Assembly: GCA_022072405.1 (NCBI GenBank)
Contig: JAJVHX010000012.1
Span: forward strand, 211,807-275,806
Direction of reading: 5' to 3'
Source of the DNA: Phycisphaerae bacterium
GTDB lineage: Bacteria > Planctomycetota > Phycisphaerae > UBA1845 > CAIVHJ01
Length of the DNA: 64,000 bases
Within the stretch, counting starts at the first letter, position 1; each line of letters opens with the position of its first letter. Below are positions 51,711 through 60,385 of the stretch, one piece after another. The position numbers were made by a program, and so were the translations under genes. The notes below the pieces were generated by a model. The model ran no database searches. It had not been told where the DNA came from and worked only from the letters and a program-made list of their open reading frames with translations.

Positions 51711-52799
51711 ATGAAGAAACTGATGAAGGGTTTTACACTGATCGAACTGCTGGTGGTGGTGGCGATCATCGCCCTGTTGATTTCGATTCTGTTACCGAGT
51801 TTGGCCAAAGCCCGTGAAACGGCCAAACAGACGGCATGCTCGGCCAATGTAACGGGTATCGGTAAGGCCTGTTATACCTATTCGGAAGATGCCCAGGGCT
51901 GGTTCCCCTCCGCCGCACATCGCCGCAATTCAACAAGTTCGCCTATTATCGATTACATTGGCGTGATGGGTGGTGGTGCGGACGGTGGTGCCTCTGGTGC
52001 GGCTTATACTGCATCACCGGCCCGTAATGCGATCTCCTCCGGCGTGGCTTCTCCCGGTGGTTCGGTGGAAGTCTCGACGACGCGTTCGTTGTGGTTGCTG
52101 ATCCGCAAGGGTACGGTTCAGCCCAAGACCTTTATCTGTCCCAGCTCGGAAGACAAGGTTGATCCGACCATCGATACCACGACCTATTATGATTTTATCG
52201 GCTTTGGTCATGAGAGCTACGGATATCAAATTCCGTATGACAGCACTAATCCGGTTCGCCCAAGTGCGGATGTTGCCGATCCACGTCTGGCGTTGATGGC
52301 GGATCGTGGTCCCTACACCACCCGCAGCAATACACCCATTGCTGGTGGTGGTGCCGTTCAATACTTTAATGATATGGTTGTTCCTTACGCAACTGAGCTC
52401 TATGACAAGATGATCACGTTTTCAGCCACAGGTGGAGCGGGAATTACCTGGGCGACTAATTCGGATGGCCAGGCGGGTGAACGTGGGAATCCCGATAAAT
52501 GGCGTCCCTGGAATTCACCCAATCATGGCGGTCCGGGCATTGGTCAGGGACAAAGCATTTTGTATCCTGATATGCATGCGGAATTTAATGGTCGGCCCAC
52601 CGGTGGTGTCGATAACGATAATATCTATACCAAGGCGCTGACGAACGGTTCCTGGACAGGGACCGCCACGCTGCGCTGGTGGGTATGGGGTCAGACTTAT
52701 CCGACAACGGGTGATTCGATTGCCTCCGAATACCTTCCAGGCTATAGCACCTGGAGCCCCGCGGTACACATGCTGACGGATACCTTGATCTATCCGTAG
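51711..52799 (+). CDS. Prepilin-type N-terminal domain protein (pseudopilin-like, planctomycete type)
   Basis: A 362-residue protein. The class III signal MKKLMKGFTLIELLVVVAIIAL has the G-F-T-L-I-E cleavage and methylation site, so prepilin peptidase should cut after the glycine at residue 7 and the helix would anchor it to a pilus or type II secretion-like structure. The rest is an exported domain with HAEFNGRPTGGVDNDN near the end, similar to the H-X9-DG proteins abundant in planctomycetes. AGGGAG lies 9-10 bases before ATG 51711; the open frame upstream is rejected. Confidence 0.9.
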   Translation: MKKLMKGFTLIELLVVVAIIALLISILLPSLAKARETAKQTACSANVTGIGKACYTYSEDAQGWFPSAAHRRNSTSSPIIDYIGVMGGGADGGASGAAYTASPARNAISSGVASPGGSVEVSTTRSLWLLIRKGTVQPKTFICPSSEDKVDPTIDTTTYYDFIGFGHESYGYQIPYDSTNPVRPSADVADPRLALMADRGPYTTRSNTPIAGGGAVQYFNDMVVPYATELYDKMITFSATGGAGITWATNSDGQAGERGNPDKWRPWNSPNHGGPGIGQGQSILYPDMHAEFNGRPTGGVDNDNIYTKALTNGSWTGTATLRWWVWGQTYPTTGDSIASEYLPGYSTWSPAVHMLTDTLIYP

Positions 52800-52827
52800 T
52801 TCATTTCGTGTATGTGCAGAATACATC

Positions 52828-52859
52828 AGGCCGTGGGGTTCGTGCCTCACGGCCTTTTT
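52828..52859 (+). terminator. Terminator after the prepilin-like gene
   Basis: AGGCCGTG and CACGGCCT pair around a 12-base loop (GGGTTCGTGCCT), followed by TTTTT. It lies in the gap to the convergent wecB gene and slightly overlaps its end. Confidence 0.75.
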
Positions 52860-53961
52860 ATGCGCCTTGAAAATAATCAACAATCACGCCGGCAATGCGT
52901 TCGGCGGCGTGGCCATCCCACAGGGGTGGTGTGGTGGCTGGTCGGGTTATCTGGTCCAACTGCTGAATGGCGGTGATGATGGCGGAGCGTCGGGGCGGAA
53001 CCAAACGATTGGTCCCGGACGTGAGGGTGATGGGGCGTTCGGTATTCTCGCGCAACGTGAGGCAGGGAACACCGAGTATGGTGGTTTCTTCCTGAATGCC
53101 GCCCGAGTCCGTGAGGACGACGCGGGCATCGGCGAGCAGGTGCAGAAATTCCAGGTAGCCCAGCGGCTCGCTGCATTGCAGATGGGGCTGATTGCTGAGT
53201 AACGTCCACAAGCCAAACTGCTCGAACCGGCTGCGAGTGCGGGGGTGGATGCAGAAGATGAGCGGGAGTTGATGCTGAAGCTCGATTAAAGCAGTCACTA
53301 TTTCACGGGCGGTATCGGGATGATCCACGTTGCCGGGGCGATGGAGGGTGATCACGCCGTACTGGCTGGGCGTCAGGTGGAAACACTGCAGGGTGTCGCT
53401 GCGCCGGGCGATTTCCAGATGCTGTCGCAGCGAATCAATCATGACATTGCCGACCAGGTGAATTTGCTCTTCCGGGTGACCTTCACGGCGGAGATTCTCC
53501 ACGCCGCTGGGTTCGGAGACGAAGAGCAGCTCGCTGATGGCATCAGTGAGAAGGCGATTGATCTCTTCGGGCATGGAGCGGTCGAAGCTGCGCAGCCCGG
53601 CTTCAACGTGCAGCAGGGGCACGCCCTGTTTCACCGCCACCAGCCCGCACGCGATGGTGGAGTTCACATCACCCACCACCAGCACGGCATCGGGGTGATA
53701 CTGCTCCAGCAGGGGTTCAAAACGCTGCATGATCAGCGCGGTCTGCCGGGCATGCGATCCGCTGCCGACTTCGAGATTGATATCGGGCGGCGGGATATGC
53801 AGTTGTTCAAAAAAGAGCCGACTCATATTTTCATCATAATGCTGGCCGGTATGCACCAGAACCGGTTCGATCTGCGGGTAGGCGCGATAGGCCTGCAGGA
53901 GCGGCGCGATCTTCATGAAATTGGGTCGGGCACCACAAATATTAATCAGGCGAATAGCCAT
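52858..53961 (-). CDS. wecB: UDP-N-acetylglucosamine 2-epimerase, non-hydrolysing
   Basis: A 367-residue enzyme converting UDP-GlcNAc to UDP-ManNAc. Signatures: ICGARPNFMKIAPLL at the N-terminus, HTGQHYDENMSRLFF, VVGDVNSTIACGLVAVKQGVPLLHVEAGLRSFDRSMPEEINR (catalytic Asp, Glu and Glu in the GD-x-x-S and E-A-G-L-R-S/E-E-x-N-R motifs), GVITLHRPGNVD and TDSGGIQEETTILGVPCLTLRENTERP. ATG 53961 is chosen; the open frame continues upstream to 54042 but enters a repeat and lacks similarity. It supplies ManNAc for surface polysaccharide. Confidence 0.93.
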   Translation of the reverse strand: MAIRLINICGARPNFMKIAPLLQAYRAYPQIEPVLVHTGQHYDENMSRLFFEQLHIPPPDINLEVGSGSHARQTALIMQRFEPLLEQYHPDAVLVVGDVNSTIACGLVAVKQGVPLLHVEAGLRSFDRSMPEEINRLLTDAISELLFVSEPSGVENLRREGHPEEQIHLVGNVMIDSLRQHLEIARRSDTLQCFHLTPSQYGVITLHRPGNVDHPDTAREIVTALIELQHQLPLIFCIHPRTRSRFEQFGLWTLLSNQPHLQCSEPLGYLEFLHLLADARVVLTDSGGIQEETTILGVPCLTLRENTERPITLTSGTNRLVPPRRSAIITAIQQLDQITRPATTPPLWDGHAAERIAGVIVDYFQGA

Positions 53962-54021
53962 AATGCTGGAACACCGGGAGGAAAAATACTGATGCGTTTT
54001 GAAAATTACGAATATTGCCGA

Positions 54022-54040
54022 CGCGCGGGCTAAAACCCGC
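54022..54040. repeat. Family A core, copy 4
   Basis: CGCGCGGGCTAAAACCCGC is the family A hairpin core. A GCGTTTTGAAAATTACG stretch (53994-54010) may be a decayed end. It lies between the convergent-to-divergent wecB and GT2 genes. Confidence 0.55.
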
Positions 54041-54134
54041 ACATTGTTAAATGAATATTGCTTTAAATGCAGTTCAAGTTTTAATCTATCGGGTCGTCGT
54101 ATGCCACCGCGGCATCAGCACTGGCAAAACGCAA

Positions 54135-54153
54135 CACGGCTCACAGAGCCGTG
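54135..54153. repeat. CACGGCTC palindrome, copy 3
   Basis: CACGGCTCACAGAGCCGTG is identical to 21972-21990. Just upstream, ATCTATCGGGTCGTCGTATG resembles the sequence upstream of that copy, so the shared unit is longer than the palindrome. Confidence 0.65.
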
Positions 54154-54187
54154 GCGCACCAGACGGAACCGATCAAATTAAACAGCA

Positions 54188-54913
54188 CTAGCGACTGATG
54201 CGGAACCAGAGGATCGCACCGATCGCTTTAATGCCGTCCCACCAGGTGATTTTTTTCCCTTCGTCGTAGGAGCGGCCGGAGTAACTGATACCGACTTCAT
54301 ATATCCGCCAGCGTCCGCGGGCCACCTTGGCGGTGATTTCCGGCTCGAAAGCGAATCGATCGCTGCGCAGGCGGATGTTCTGCAGCACCTCCCGACGAAA
54401 GACCTTGTAGCAGGTTTCCATATCTGTCAGGTTCAGATTGGTGAGCATGTTGGAGAACAGCGTCAGGAAACGATTACCCGCGTAGTGCCAGTAATACAGC
54501 ACTCGATGAGCATCGCTGCCGACAAAGCGTGAACCATAGACGACATCAGCCCGGCCATCGAGAATCGGTTCCAGTAACCGCGGGTAATCACGCGGATCGT
54601 ACTCCAGATCGGCATCCTGGATCAGGACGATATCTCCGGTGGCGGCGGCGAATCCGGTGCGCAGGGCGGCACCCTTACCCTGATTGTGCTCGTGCATGGC
54701 GATGGTGATGGGGACATCGGGATAGGCGGCTTTAATTTTCGGATAGAGTTCGCGCGTACCGTCCTTGCTGCAATCATCCACGAGAACCAGTTCCTTGGTG
54801 AGCGGCAGCGGCACCGCCAATACCCGCTGGACGATCTCCTCCAGAGTGGCCAGTTCGTTGTAGACCGGCATCACGATCGATAATTTGCTGAAAGACGGGG
54901 TATGGTTCCGCAT
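54188..54913 (-). CDS. Glycosyltransferase family 2 (polyprenyl-phosphate sugar transferase type)
   Basis: A 241-residue GT-A fold protein: [36 protein letters not shown] (nucleotide-sugar binding), [19 protein letters not shown] (the DxD-like D-A-D that holds the metal), YGSRF and [25 protein letters not shown]. The sequence fits the DPM1/UDP-glucose to undecaprenyl-phosphate transferase group, which loads a lipid carrier. It lacks the C-terminal membrane helices of GtrB-type relatives. Lipid carrier-linked sugars could serve the DUF2079 or surface polysaccharide pathways. Confidence 0.88.
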   Translation of the reverse strand: MRNHTPSFSKLSIVMPVYNELATLEEIVQRVLAVPLPLTKELVLVDDCSKDGTRELYPKIKAAYPDVPITIAMHEHNQGKGAALRTGFAAATGDIVLIQDADLEYDPRDYPRLLEPILDGRADVVYGSRFVGSDAHRVLYYWHYAGNRFLTLFSNMLTNLNLTDMETCYKVFRREVLQNIRLRSDRFAFEPEITAKVARGRWRIYEVGISYSGRSYDEGKKITWWDGIKAIGAILWFRISR

Positions 54914-54958
54914 GATTGCTCATCATAAAGCAGCGATCATGGTTGTTCCAGAGCCAAG

Positions 54959-56140
54959 CTATTTATCGGCGGAGAGTGTGGATGATGGGGGGAGCTGAGC
55001 CTGGATCAGCCAATCGTCGCCCAGCCGGCGCGATTGGCATTGATTCAACAGGGAGGAGGTAATCCGGGCCAATCCCCGGCCGGCCAGCGCGGTTGGAGCG
55101 TCTTTCCCGCCGATCAGTCGCGGGGCGATAAAAACACAGATTTCGTCGATAAACTGCTCGTCAAAAAAACTACCCAGTACTTCGCCGCCCCCTTCCACGA
55201 GAAGGTTGGTCAGGCGGTGCTGGGCCAGATGTTTCAGCACGATCGGCAGCGATAGTTGATTCCGACGGTGCGGGACAGCGGCAATCTGCACGCCCAGTTT
55301 CATCAGCGGAGCGACGCGCCGGGAACGCAGCGCCGCCGTCGAAGTAAATATCCAGGTGGGAATCCGGCGGGCGGTGCGGGCGACATGGCTGGTGATCGGA
55401 GTCCGTAGCCGGCTGTCGAGAATAATTCGCCAGGCACGGCGGCGGGGGTTGGGCAGGCGACAAGTCAACTGCGGATTGTCCGCCAGAATGGTGTTCACCC
55501 CGACTAGAATGGCATCCACCCGGCTGCGCAATTGCTGCACATAGTGCCGTGAAGGCGGTGAGCTGATCCAGCGCGATTCACCAGTACGAGTGGCCAGACG
55601 GCCGTCGAGACTCTGGGCCCATTTGGCGATCACATAAGGACGCTCATTTTTCAATAACGTGGTGTAGGGGCGAATCAGCTGCTGAGCTTCTGTAGATAAC
55701 AAACCTGAGGAGGCATCCAGACCGGCCTGTTGGAGACGCTGGAGACCCCGGCCGGCGACCTGCGGATGGGGATCGATCGTGGCGGCGACCACACGACGAA
55801 TTCCTGCTGCAATGAGCGCTACGGTACAGGGTGGTGTTTTTCCAAAATGGTTGCAGGGTTCGAGAGTGATGTAGGCGGTGGCGCCGCGCGCCGAGGAGCC
55901 TGTTTTTCGCAGAGCATCGATTTCCGCATGCGGACCACCGAAATAGTGGTGATAACCTTCGGCCATCAGCCGGCCATTCTTCACCAGCACACAACCTACC
56001 ATTGGATTGGGCTCGACCCGGCCTAGTCCGCGACGGGCCAGGCGCAGCGCGCGTTTCATCCACTGCGCCTCAGCGGCGGTGAAATCAGTTTGTTGAGGTC
56101 GTCGGCGGGGCTTGGGGGTCGGCTTTTTTTTCCGGGCCAT
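54959..56140 (-). CDS. ribD: Riboflavin biosynthesis bifunctional deaminase/reductase RibD
   Basis: A 393-residue enzyme doing two steps of riboflavin synthesis. The deaminase part has MKRALRLARRGLGRVEPNPMVGCVLVK, HAEIDAL (zinc His and catalytic Glu) and LEPCNHFGKTPPC (two zinc Cys). The reductase part has KWAQSLDGRLATRTGESRWISS and NLLVEGGGEVLGSFF, DEICVFIAPRLIGG. Starting at ATG 56140 overlaps the lspA end by 56 bases; ATG 56059 gives 366 residues, near the E. coli length, with GAGG upstream, and removes a Lys/Arg/Pro-rich leader. Both starts are possible. Confidence 0.92.
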   Translation of the reverse strand: MARKKKPTPKPRRRPQQTDFTAAEAQWMKRALRLARRGLGRVEPNPMVGCVLVKNGRLMAEGYHHYFGGPHAEIDALRKTGSSARGATAYITLEPCNHFGKTPPCTVALIAAGIRRVVAATIDPHPQVAGRGLQRLQQAGLDASSGLLSTEAQQLIRPYTTLLKNERPYVIAKWAQSLDGRLATRTGESRWISSPPSRHYVQQLRSRVDAILVGVNTILADNPQLTCRLPNPRRRAWRIILDSRLRTPITSHVARTARRIPTWIFTSTAALRSRRVAPLMKLGVQIAAVPHRRNQLSLPIVLKHLAQHRLTNLLVEGGGEVLGSFFDEQFIDEICVFIAPRLIGGKDAPTALAGRGLARITSSLLNQCQSRRLGDDWLIQAQLPPSSTLSADK

Positions 56141-56684
56141 TGGGTAAGGACCACATCTGGATTACCAGGATGGCGACACCGCATACCAGCAGCACATCGG
56201 CGATGTTGAAAATCCAGGGCCAGATGGCTCGGCCCAGGATACGTATATCGATACTGATAAAATCGCGAACAAAGCCATTGTTAAATAGCCGGTCGTGCAG
56301 GTTGCCCAACGCACCGGAAAGGACCATGCCCAGGGCGAGGTGGAACCAGTGCTGCCCCGCGTCGCTGCGGGCGAAGACATAGAGCACAAAAAAGAAAGCG
56401 GCGACGGAGGCGAAGATGAAGATCTCCGTCTGAAAGGCTCCCAGACCCCACAGGGCACCCGGGTTCAAGGAGAGGCGAAAGGAGAGTAGTCCGGAGCTGA
56501 GGGGATAGGGACGATTCATCGAGAGCATGCTGAACGCGAGATACTTGGAAAAAAGATCCAGGAACAGGCCGATCAGCACCATGATCCATAGCCGAGTATG
56601 CGCTCGAGGACTCCGCCAAGCCGATAATACCGGTGGTGAGGCAGTGACGGGCTGCAGATCGGATGAGAGTGGTGAACTCTGCAT
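56085..56684 (-). CDS. lspA: Lipoprotein signal peptidase (LspA-like)
   Basis: A 199-residue membrane peptidase that cleaves prolipoprotein signal peptides. Four hydrophobic helices and the family motifs are seen: DLFSKYLAF, NPGALWGLGAF (N-x-G-x-x-F/W-G/S), GMVLSGALGNLHDRLFNNGFVRDFI (first catalytic Asp in VRDFI) and WPWIFNIADVLLVCGV (second catalytic Asp in FNIAD). The N-terminus is about 30 residues longer than usual. ATG 56684 lies 2 bases after the DksA-like stop, so the two genes are translationally linked. Confidence 0.9.
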   Translation of the reverse strand: MQSSPLSSDLQPVTASPPVLSAWRSPRAHTRLWIMVLIGLFLDLFSKYLAFSMLSMNRPYPLSSGLLSFRLSLNPGALWGLGAFQTEIFIFASVAAFFFVLYVFARSDAGQHWFHLALGMVLSGALGNLHDRLFNNGFVRDFISIDIRILGRAIWPWIFNIADVLLVCGVAILVIQMWSLPNGPEKKADPQAPPTTSTN

Positions 56685-56686
56685 GG

Positions 56687-57235
56687 TCAACTGCCTGATC
56701 CGCCGCGGCGTTCCAGTTCGCGGGCATACTCAATGCAGTAGCGGGCCCAGGGTTTGGCCTGCAGCCGTTTGATAGTGATGGGTTGGCCGGTGCCCTCGCA
56801 AACGCCATAGGTGCGATTTTCAATGCGGCGGAGAGCGCCATCGATTTCCTTGAGCATTTGCCGTTCACTGGCGAGCAGCCCGAGCGTAAATTCCTGTTCA
56901 AAATTGTCGCTGCCGAGATCGGCCATGTGAATCGGAATGCTCGATAAATTGCCGCCGCCCGCTTCTCCACCCTGCAGGGCGTTAGTGGTCATCGTATTAA
57001 CATCGCCCACCAGTTCCACCCGCTTTTCCAGCAGCAGGGCTTTGAACTTGGCGAGCTCCTCGTCCGGCAACCAGGTTAGCACCGTTGTTGCTGGGGATTG
57101 GGCCTCAGTGCTGTCGGGCTGAGAGGGGAGTTGGGGTTCAACTGTTTCTGTAACTGGAGCGGAACGGAGCTTCGCGGGGGAAGTTAATTTGGCGGCGGAT
57201 TTGGAACTGTTTTTTTTCTTAGTCAATCGCACCAT
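56687..57235 (-). CDS. DksA/TraR-like protein with partly lost zinc site
   Basis: A 182-residue protein. Residues 1-60 are a basic, then Pro/Ser/Thr-rich, disordered leader. From about 55 the coiled-coil hairpin EELAKFKALLLEKRVELVGDVNTM continues to ASERQMLKEIDGALRRIENRTYGVCEGTGQPITIKRLQAKPWARYCIEYARELE. In canonical DksA the finger is C-x2-C-x17-C-x2-C; here it reads C-E-G-T and C-I-E-Y, so two of four cysteines are missing. Regulation of RNA polymerase through the secondary channel is known for the family. It heads the dksA-lspA-ribD set. Confidence 0.86.
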   Translation of the reverse strand: MVRLTKKKNSSKSAAKLTSPAKLRSAPVTETVEPQLPSQPDSTEAQSPATTVLTWLPDEELAKFKALLLEKRVELVGDVNTMTTNALQGGEAGGGNLSSIPIHMADLGSDNFEQEFTLGLLASERQMLKEIDGALRRIENRTYGVCEGTGQPITIKRLQAKPWARYCIEYARELERRGGSGS

Positions 57236-57364
57236 CCCTGTACTGAACGCCGGCGAGTATGGCCTAACCGCTTGCCAGCCGGTAGGTTAGGTTTATGGCC
57301 GTCGAGTCGAGCAATTGTAGAATGGTCTCTTCACAAAGTCAAGTTAGCCGCGGTAATTGAGAGA

Positions 57365-57448
57365 TGCCCAGGACAGGGATCGAACCTGCACGCCCTTGCG
57401 GGCACCAGCCCCTCAAGCTGGCGCGTCTGCCAATTCCGCCACCTGGGC
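57365..57448 (-). tRNA. tRNA-Leu (anticodon GAG)
   Basis: The complement folds into a full cloverleaf of 84 bases: acceptor stem GCCCAGG/CCTGGGC with discriminator A, D arm containing GGCGGAATTGGCAGACGC, anticodon stem CCAGC/GCTGG with loop TTGAGGG (anticodon GAG), a long variable arm TGCCCGCAAGGGCGT typical of class II tRNAs, and a T arm with GGTTCGATCCC. The 3' CCA is not encoded. Confidence 0.96.
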
Positions 57449-57584
57449 AGTTTCTGGAATTGCGGGGGATTTTGCCCGCCAATCTGAATCACTGATGCTA
57501 CGAAGCCGGCGGACGTGTGTCAAATGGTCCGGCGGGGTACCTGCCCGTAATAAATGCGGTGATCAATATGCCCCGTCACGATAA

Positions 57585-58256
57585 TTACATATAGTCGAAT
57601 CCGAGCCAGTGCGGGTGTTGTTCAAGCGGACAGCCGGTACAACGGGGGGTGGGTCGGCAGTGGTCCTTGCTCACCTGCACCAGCAGGGCGTGATACTCGT
57701 TGAACATTTGCACGTCGGCCGGCAGGTGATTTTCAAAGAGTTCCTGCATCTGGTGATAACCCCATTCCCCATCCGCCAGCTGGTGGCGAACCATGATCCG
57801 AGTGGTGTAGGTGTCGATCACGAAACGGGGGCGCTGGGCGGCGTAGAGCAGGATGCAGTCAGCGGTCTCCGGACCGATGCCATTGATGGAGAGCAATTGC
57901 TCCCGCAATTGATCAGTAGGTTCAGCGAGCAGTGCTTCGAGTTGAAACTGGTAGTGGTCACCGAGAAAGTCGGCGAAATTTTTCAGTCGTCGGGCTTTGA
58001 CCTTCGACGTACCGGCGGCTTCTATTATTTCCGCCAGAACTTTGGTTTCCAGTTGATTCAGTTCGGAAAAATCGAGCAGTTGACGCACCCGCAACTGCTG
58101 CAGCGCCAGGGAAGCGTTTTTCCAACTGGCACGCTGGACAAGGATTGCCCCGATGATCATTTCCGCAGTGGTTTCGGCCGGCCACCAGCCCTGCGGGCCG
58201 TAACGGGCCATCAGCAGGTCGTAAATCTGTTGTAATTGTGCAGTGGTATTACCCAT
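57585..58256 (-). CDS. HhH-GPD DNA glycosylase with iron-sulfur cluster motif (COG2231-like)
   Basis: A 223-residue protein in the endonuclease III superfamily. The helix-hairpin-helix is LLSINGIGPETADCILLYAAQRPRF and the conserved catalytic Asp is in VIDTYTTRI. The lysine that endonuclease III uses for strand cleavage is replaced (GIGPETAD), so it is probably a monofunctional glycosylase related to MagIII. The C-terminus has C-x6-C-x2-C (HCRPTPRCTGCPL), with a preceding Cys not evident, so the cluster could be incomplete. ATG 58256 is chosen since the frame upstream runs through a repeat core (58321-58345); ATG 58271 is also possible. Confidence 0.85.
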   Translation of the reverse strand: MGNTTAQLQQIYDLLMARYGPQGWWPAETTAEMIIGAILVQRASWKNASLALQQLRVRQLLDFSELNQLETKVLAEIIEAAGTSKVKARRLKNFADFLGDHYQFQLEALLAEPTDQLREQLLSINGIGPETADCILLYAAQRPRFVIDTYTTRIMVRHQLADGEWGYHQMQELFENHLPADVQMFNEYHALLVQVSKDHCRPTPRCTGCPLEQHPHWLGFDYM

Positions 58257-58320
58257 TGACCCGACCAGCATAATACAGTAACACGTGGGCGTCGAGTGAC
58301 AATAACGCAGTATAAAATCC

Positions 58321-58345
58321 GCGCGTGCAGAAGCCCGCGGCTCGT
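58321..58345. repeat. Family A-like core, copy 5
   Basis: GCGCGTGCAGAAGCCCGCGG, then CTCGTTGAG, matches the family A core; a weak ATTAGAAAACATTC end follows. It lies in the divergent gap between the glycosylase and CPBP genes. Confidence 0.45.
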
Positions 58346-58366
58346 TGAGATTATTAGAAAACATTC

Positions 58367-59089
58367 ATGGGTAGTAGAACTTTCAATTACTTTGAAGAAG
58401 CCCGCCGGCCCTTATGCAGTCTGGTATTCCTGCTGCCGCTGATCCTGTTTTATGAAATCGGCGCCATTCTGATCGATCATGAGCAGCCGCTGGGCCGGCA
58501 GAGCCGGGTGATCGCTGACCAGATGATCCGACTGTTTTTCAGTCTGTTCGGGGCGACGGGGTTGTTTCTGCCCGGTCTGCTGATCATCGGGATATTACTA
58601 GCCACTCATCTGCTGACCAAACAACCCTGGCGCCTGCGTATGGTGACACTGCTGGGGATGGCGGGTGAATCATTCGTCTGCACGCTGCCGCTGTTCATGC
58701 TCAACCGCTCGATCGTCTACGCCGCTATGGATAGCGCCCGGACGATGTGGATGGAAAATGTGGTGATCGGTATCGGGGCGGGAGTTTATGAGGAGCTGGT
58801 CTTCCGGCTGATTATGATTACCTCGTTCATGATTGTGCTGGAGGATGTCATCCATCTGATACCGAGGCATGCCCGCTTGCTGGCGGTGGTTTTGGCGGCG
58901 ATTCTTTTCTCCGCCCATCATCACCCACCCTTTGGCAGCGACCCCTTCCGAACCAGCCATTTCATTTTCCGGACACTTTCCGGGTTGTATCTGGGCGGAC
59001 TTTATTTGTGGCGGGGATATGGGATCACGGCTGGGTGTCACGCACTCTACAATATGATTGTGGTGACCATTAATGCCATACCCGAGTGA
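58367..59089 (+). CDS. CPBP family intramembrane metalloprotease
   Basis: A 240-residue membrane protein with about six to seven helices. The CPBP (CAAX protease) motifs are GAGVYEELVFRLIMI (EExxxR, about residue 140), AAILFSAHHHPPF (the F-x-x-x-H motif) and ITAGCHALYNMIVV (the third H-x-x-x-N motif), which line the active site. Such proteases act on prenylated or other membrane proteins or bacteriocin-like peptides; the substrate here is unknown. The gene is divergent from the glycosylase. Confidence 0.88.
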   Translation: MGSRTFNYFEEARRPLCSLVFLLPLILFYEIGAILIDHEQPLGRQSRVIADQMIRLFFSLFGATGLFLPGLLIIGILLATHLLTKQPWRLRMVTLLGMAGESFVCTLPLFMLNRSIVYAAMDSARTMWMENVVIGIGAGVYEELVFRLIMITSFMIVLEDVIHLIPRHARLLAVVLAAILFSAHHHPPFGSDPFRTSHFIFRTLSGLYLGGLYLWRGYGITAGCHALYNMIVVTINAIPE

Positions 59090-59129
59090 TCGCCCCTTGA
59101 AAGCAACCACAGATTTGCACGGTGGTGTG

Positions 59130-59175
59130 GATCGCTCCCTGACGGATGCGGCTCAGTGACGATTCATCAGTACCG
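59130..59175. repeat. Family B core, partial copy 3
   Basis: GATCGCTCCCTGACGGATGC, GGCTCAGTGACGATT and CATCAGTACCGG match family B core and right end; a left end is not recognisable. Confidence 0.55.
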
Positions 59176-59263
59176 GCTAATCGCCATGTATTGACTCAGC
59201 CGCCAACTATAGCCATACTAACCATTTAGGCGATCCGGCCGGGAAATAGGGGAGGAAGACGTT

Positions 59264-60277
59264 ATGATGCGCAGCGATCAAATCGAGCGCCTGATCACCG
59301 TTCAAAGTCATATCATCGAACAGCAGCAGATGCACCCGGAAGCGACGGGCGAGTTCAGCTGGTTGCTATCCGGTGTCACTTTCGCCTGCCGTATTATTGA
59401 AGCGAACGTGCGCCGCGCCGGTCTGATCGATGTGCTGGGTGATACCGGTGAGACCAACGTGCAGGGCGAGATGGTGCAGAAGCTTGATAAGATCGCCCAT
59501 AAGGCGCTACTCCGCTGCCTGGGTTATCGCGGCAATGTCGGGATCATCGCTTCGGAAGAAGATGATGAGCCGTACGTGTTGCAGCAAGCCGGTCCCAAGG
59601 CCCGCTACATGGTGCTCTTTGACCCACTCGACGGATCGAGCAATATTGATGTCAATGTCTCCGTGGGGACGATTTTTTCGATCCTGCGACGGCGGGAACA
59701 GGATTGGGATGCCAAGGATCCAGTCAAGCCGCTGCTGCAGCCGGGGTTTGAACAGCTCGCCGCCGGTTACGTGGTCTACGGCAGCAGCACCGTGCTGGTC
59801 TACACCACTGGCAAGGGTGTGCACATGTTCACGCTTGATCCGGATATCGGAGCCTTCATGCTCAGCAACGAGAACGTGAAGATGCCCGCCAACGGCAAGA
59901 TGTACAGCGTCAACGAAGCCTACGCCGCCAGCTTTCCCGAAGGCTATCAGAAATATCTCACCTGGGCCAAGAAGGAGAATTACTCACTGCGTTACATCGG
60001 TTCACTGGTAGCGGACTTTCATCGCACGCTGCTGCGTGGCGGAGTATTCCTCTATCCACCCACCGCCAAGAGTCCCGAAGGTAAACTGCGACTGCTTTAT
60101 GAAGCCAATCCCATGGCGTTTATCGCCGAACAGGCCAGCGGCAAAGCCAGCGACGGCGTGCAAGCCATCATGGAAAAACGGCCCACCTCGCTGCACCAGC
60201 GTACTCCGCTGATCATCGGCAGTGCCGATGAAGTCGAGCGTGTGCTGGAATTATGCAACGGGAAAAACGGTCGGTAG
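59264..60277 (+). CDS. fbp: Fructose-1,6-bisphosphatase, class I
   Basis: A 337-residue enzyme of gluconeogenesis and, in some bacteria, carbon fixation. Visible are SEEDDEPYVL (metal-binding acids), FDPLDGSSNIDVNVSVGTIF (the class I metal and phosphate signature, about residue 120), YGSSTVLVYTTG, RYIGSLVADFHRTLLRGG and GGVFLYPPTAKSPEGKLRLLYEANPMAFIAEQASG. Length is typical. GGAGG precedes the first ATG at 9 bases; a second ATG follows immediately. Confidence 0.95.
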   Translation: MMRSDQIERLITVQSHIIEQQQMHPEATGEFSWLLSGVTFACRIIEANVRRAGLIDVLGDTGETNVQGEMVQKLDKIAHKALLRCLGYRGNVGIIASEEDDEPYVLQQAGPKARYMVLFDPLDGSSNIDVNVSVGTIFSILRRREQDWDAKDPVKPLLQPGFEQLAAGYVVYGSSTVLVYTTGKGVHMFTLDPDIGAFMLSNENVKMPANGKMYSVNEAYAASFPEGYQKYLTWAKKENYSLRYIGSLVADFHRTLLRGGVFLYPPTAKSPEGKLRLLYEANPMAFIAEQASGKASDGVQAIMEKRPTSLHQRTPLIIGSADEVERVLELCNGKNGR

Positions 60278-60385
60278 GACGAACCCGCCGGTGTTTCAAT
60301 TTGATCCCATAATAAATCCGCGCGCTAAAGCAATACGCACGGCGCTACTGGCCATTCATAATGCCATCAGGAACTGGAGTGGTCG

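Noticed and set aside
53962-54042. N-terminal extension of wecB
   Set aside because: The added residues translate part of a repeat, and the family begins at the ATG chosen (MAIRLINICGARPN).
58257-58364. N-terminal extension of the HhH-GPD gene
   Set aside because: It is the translation of a family A-like repeat core.
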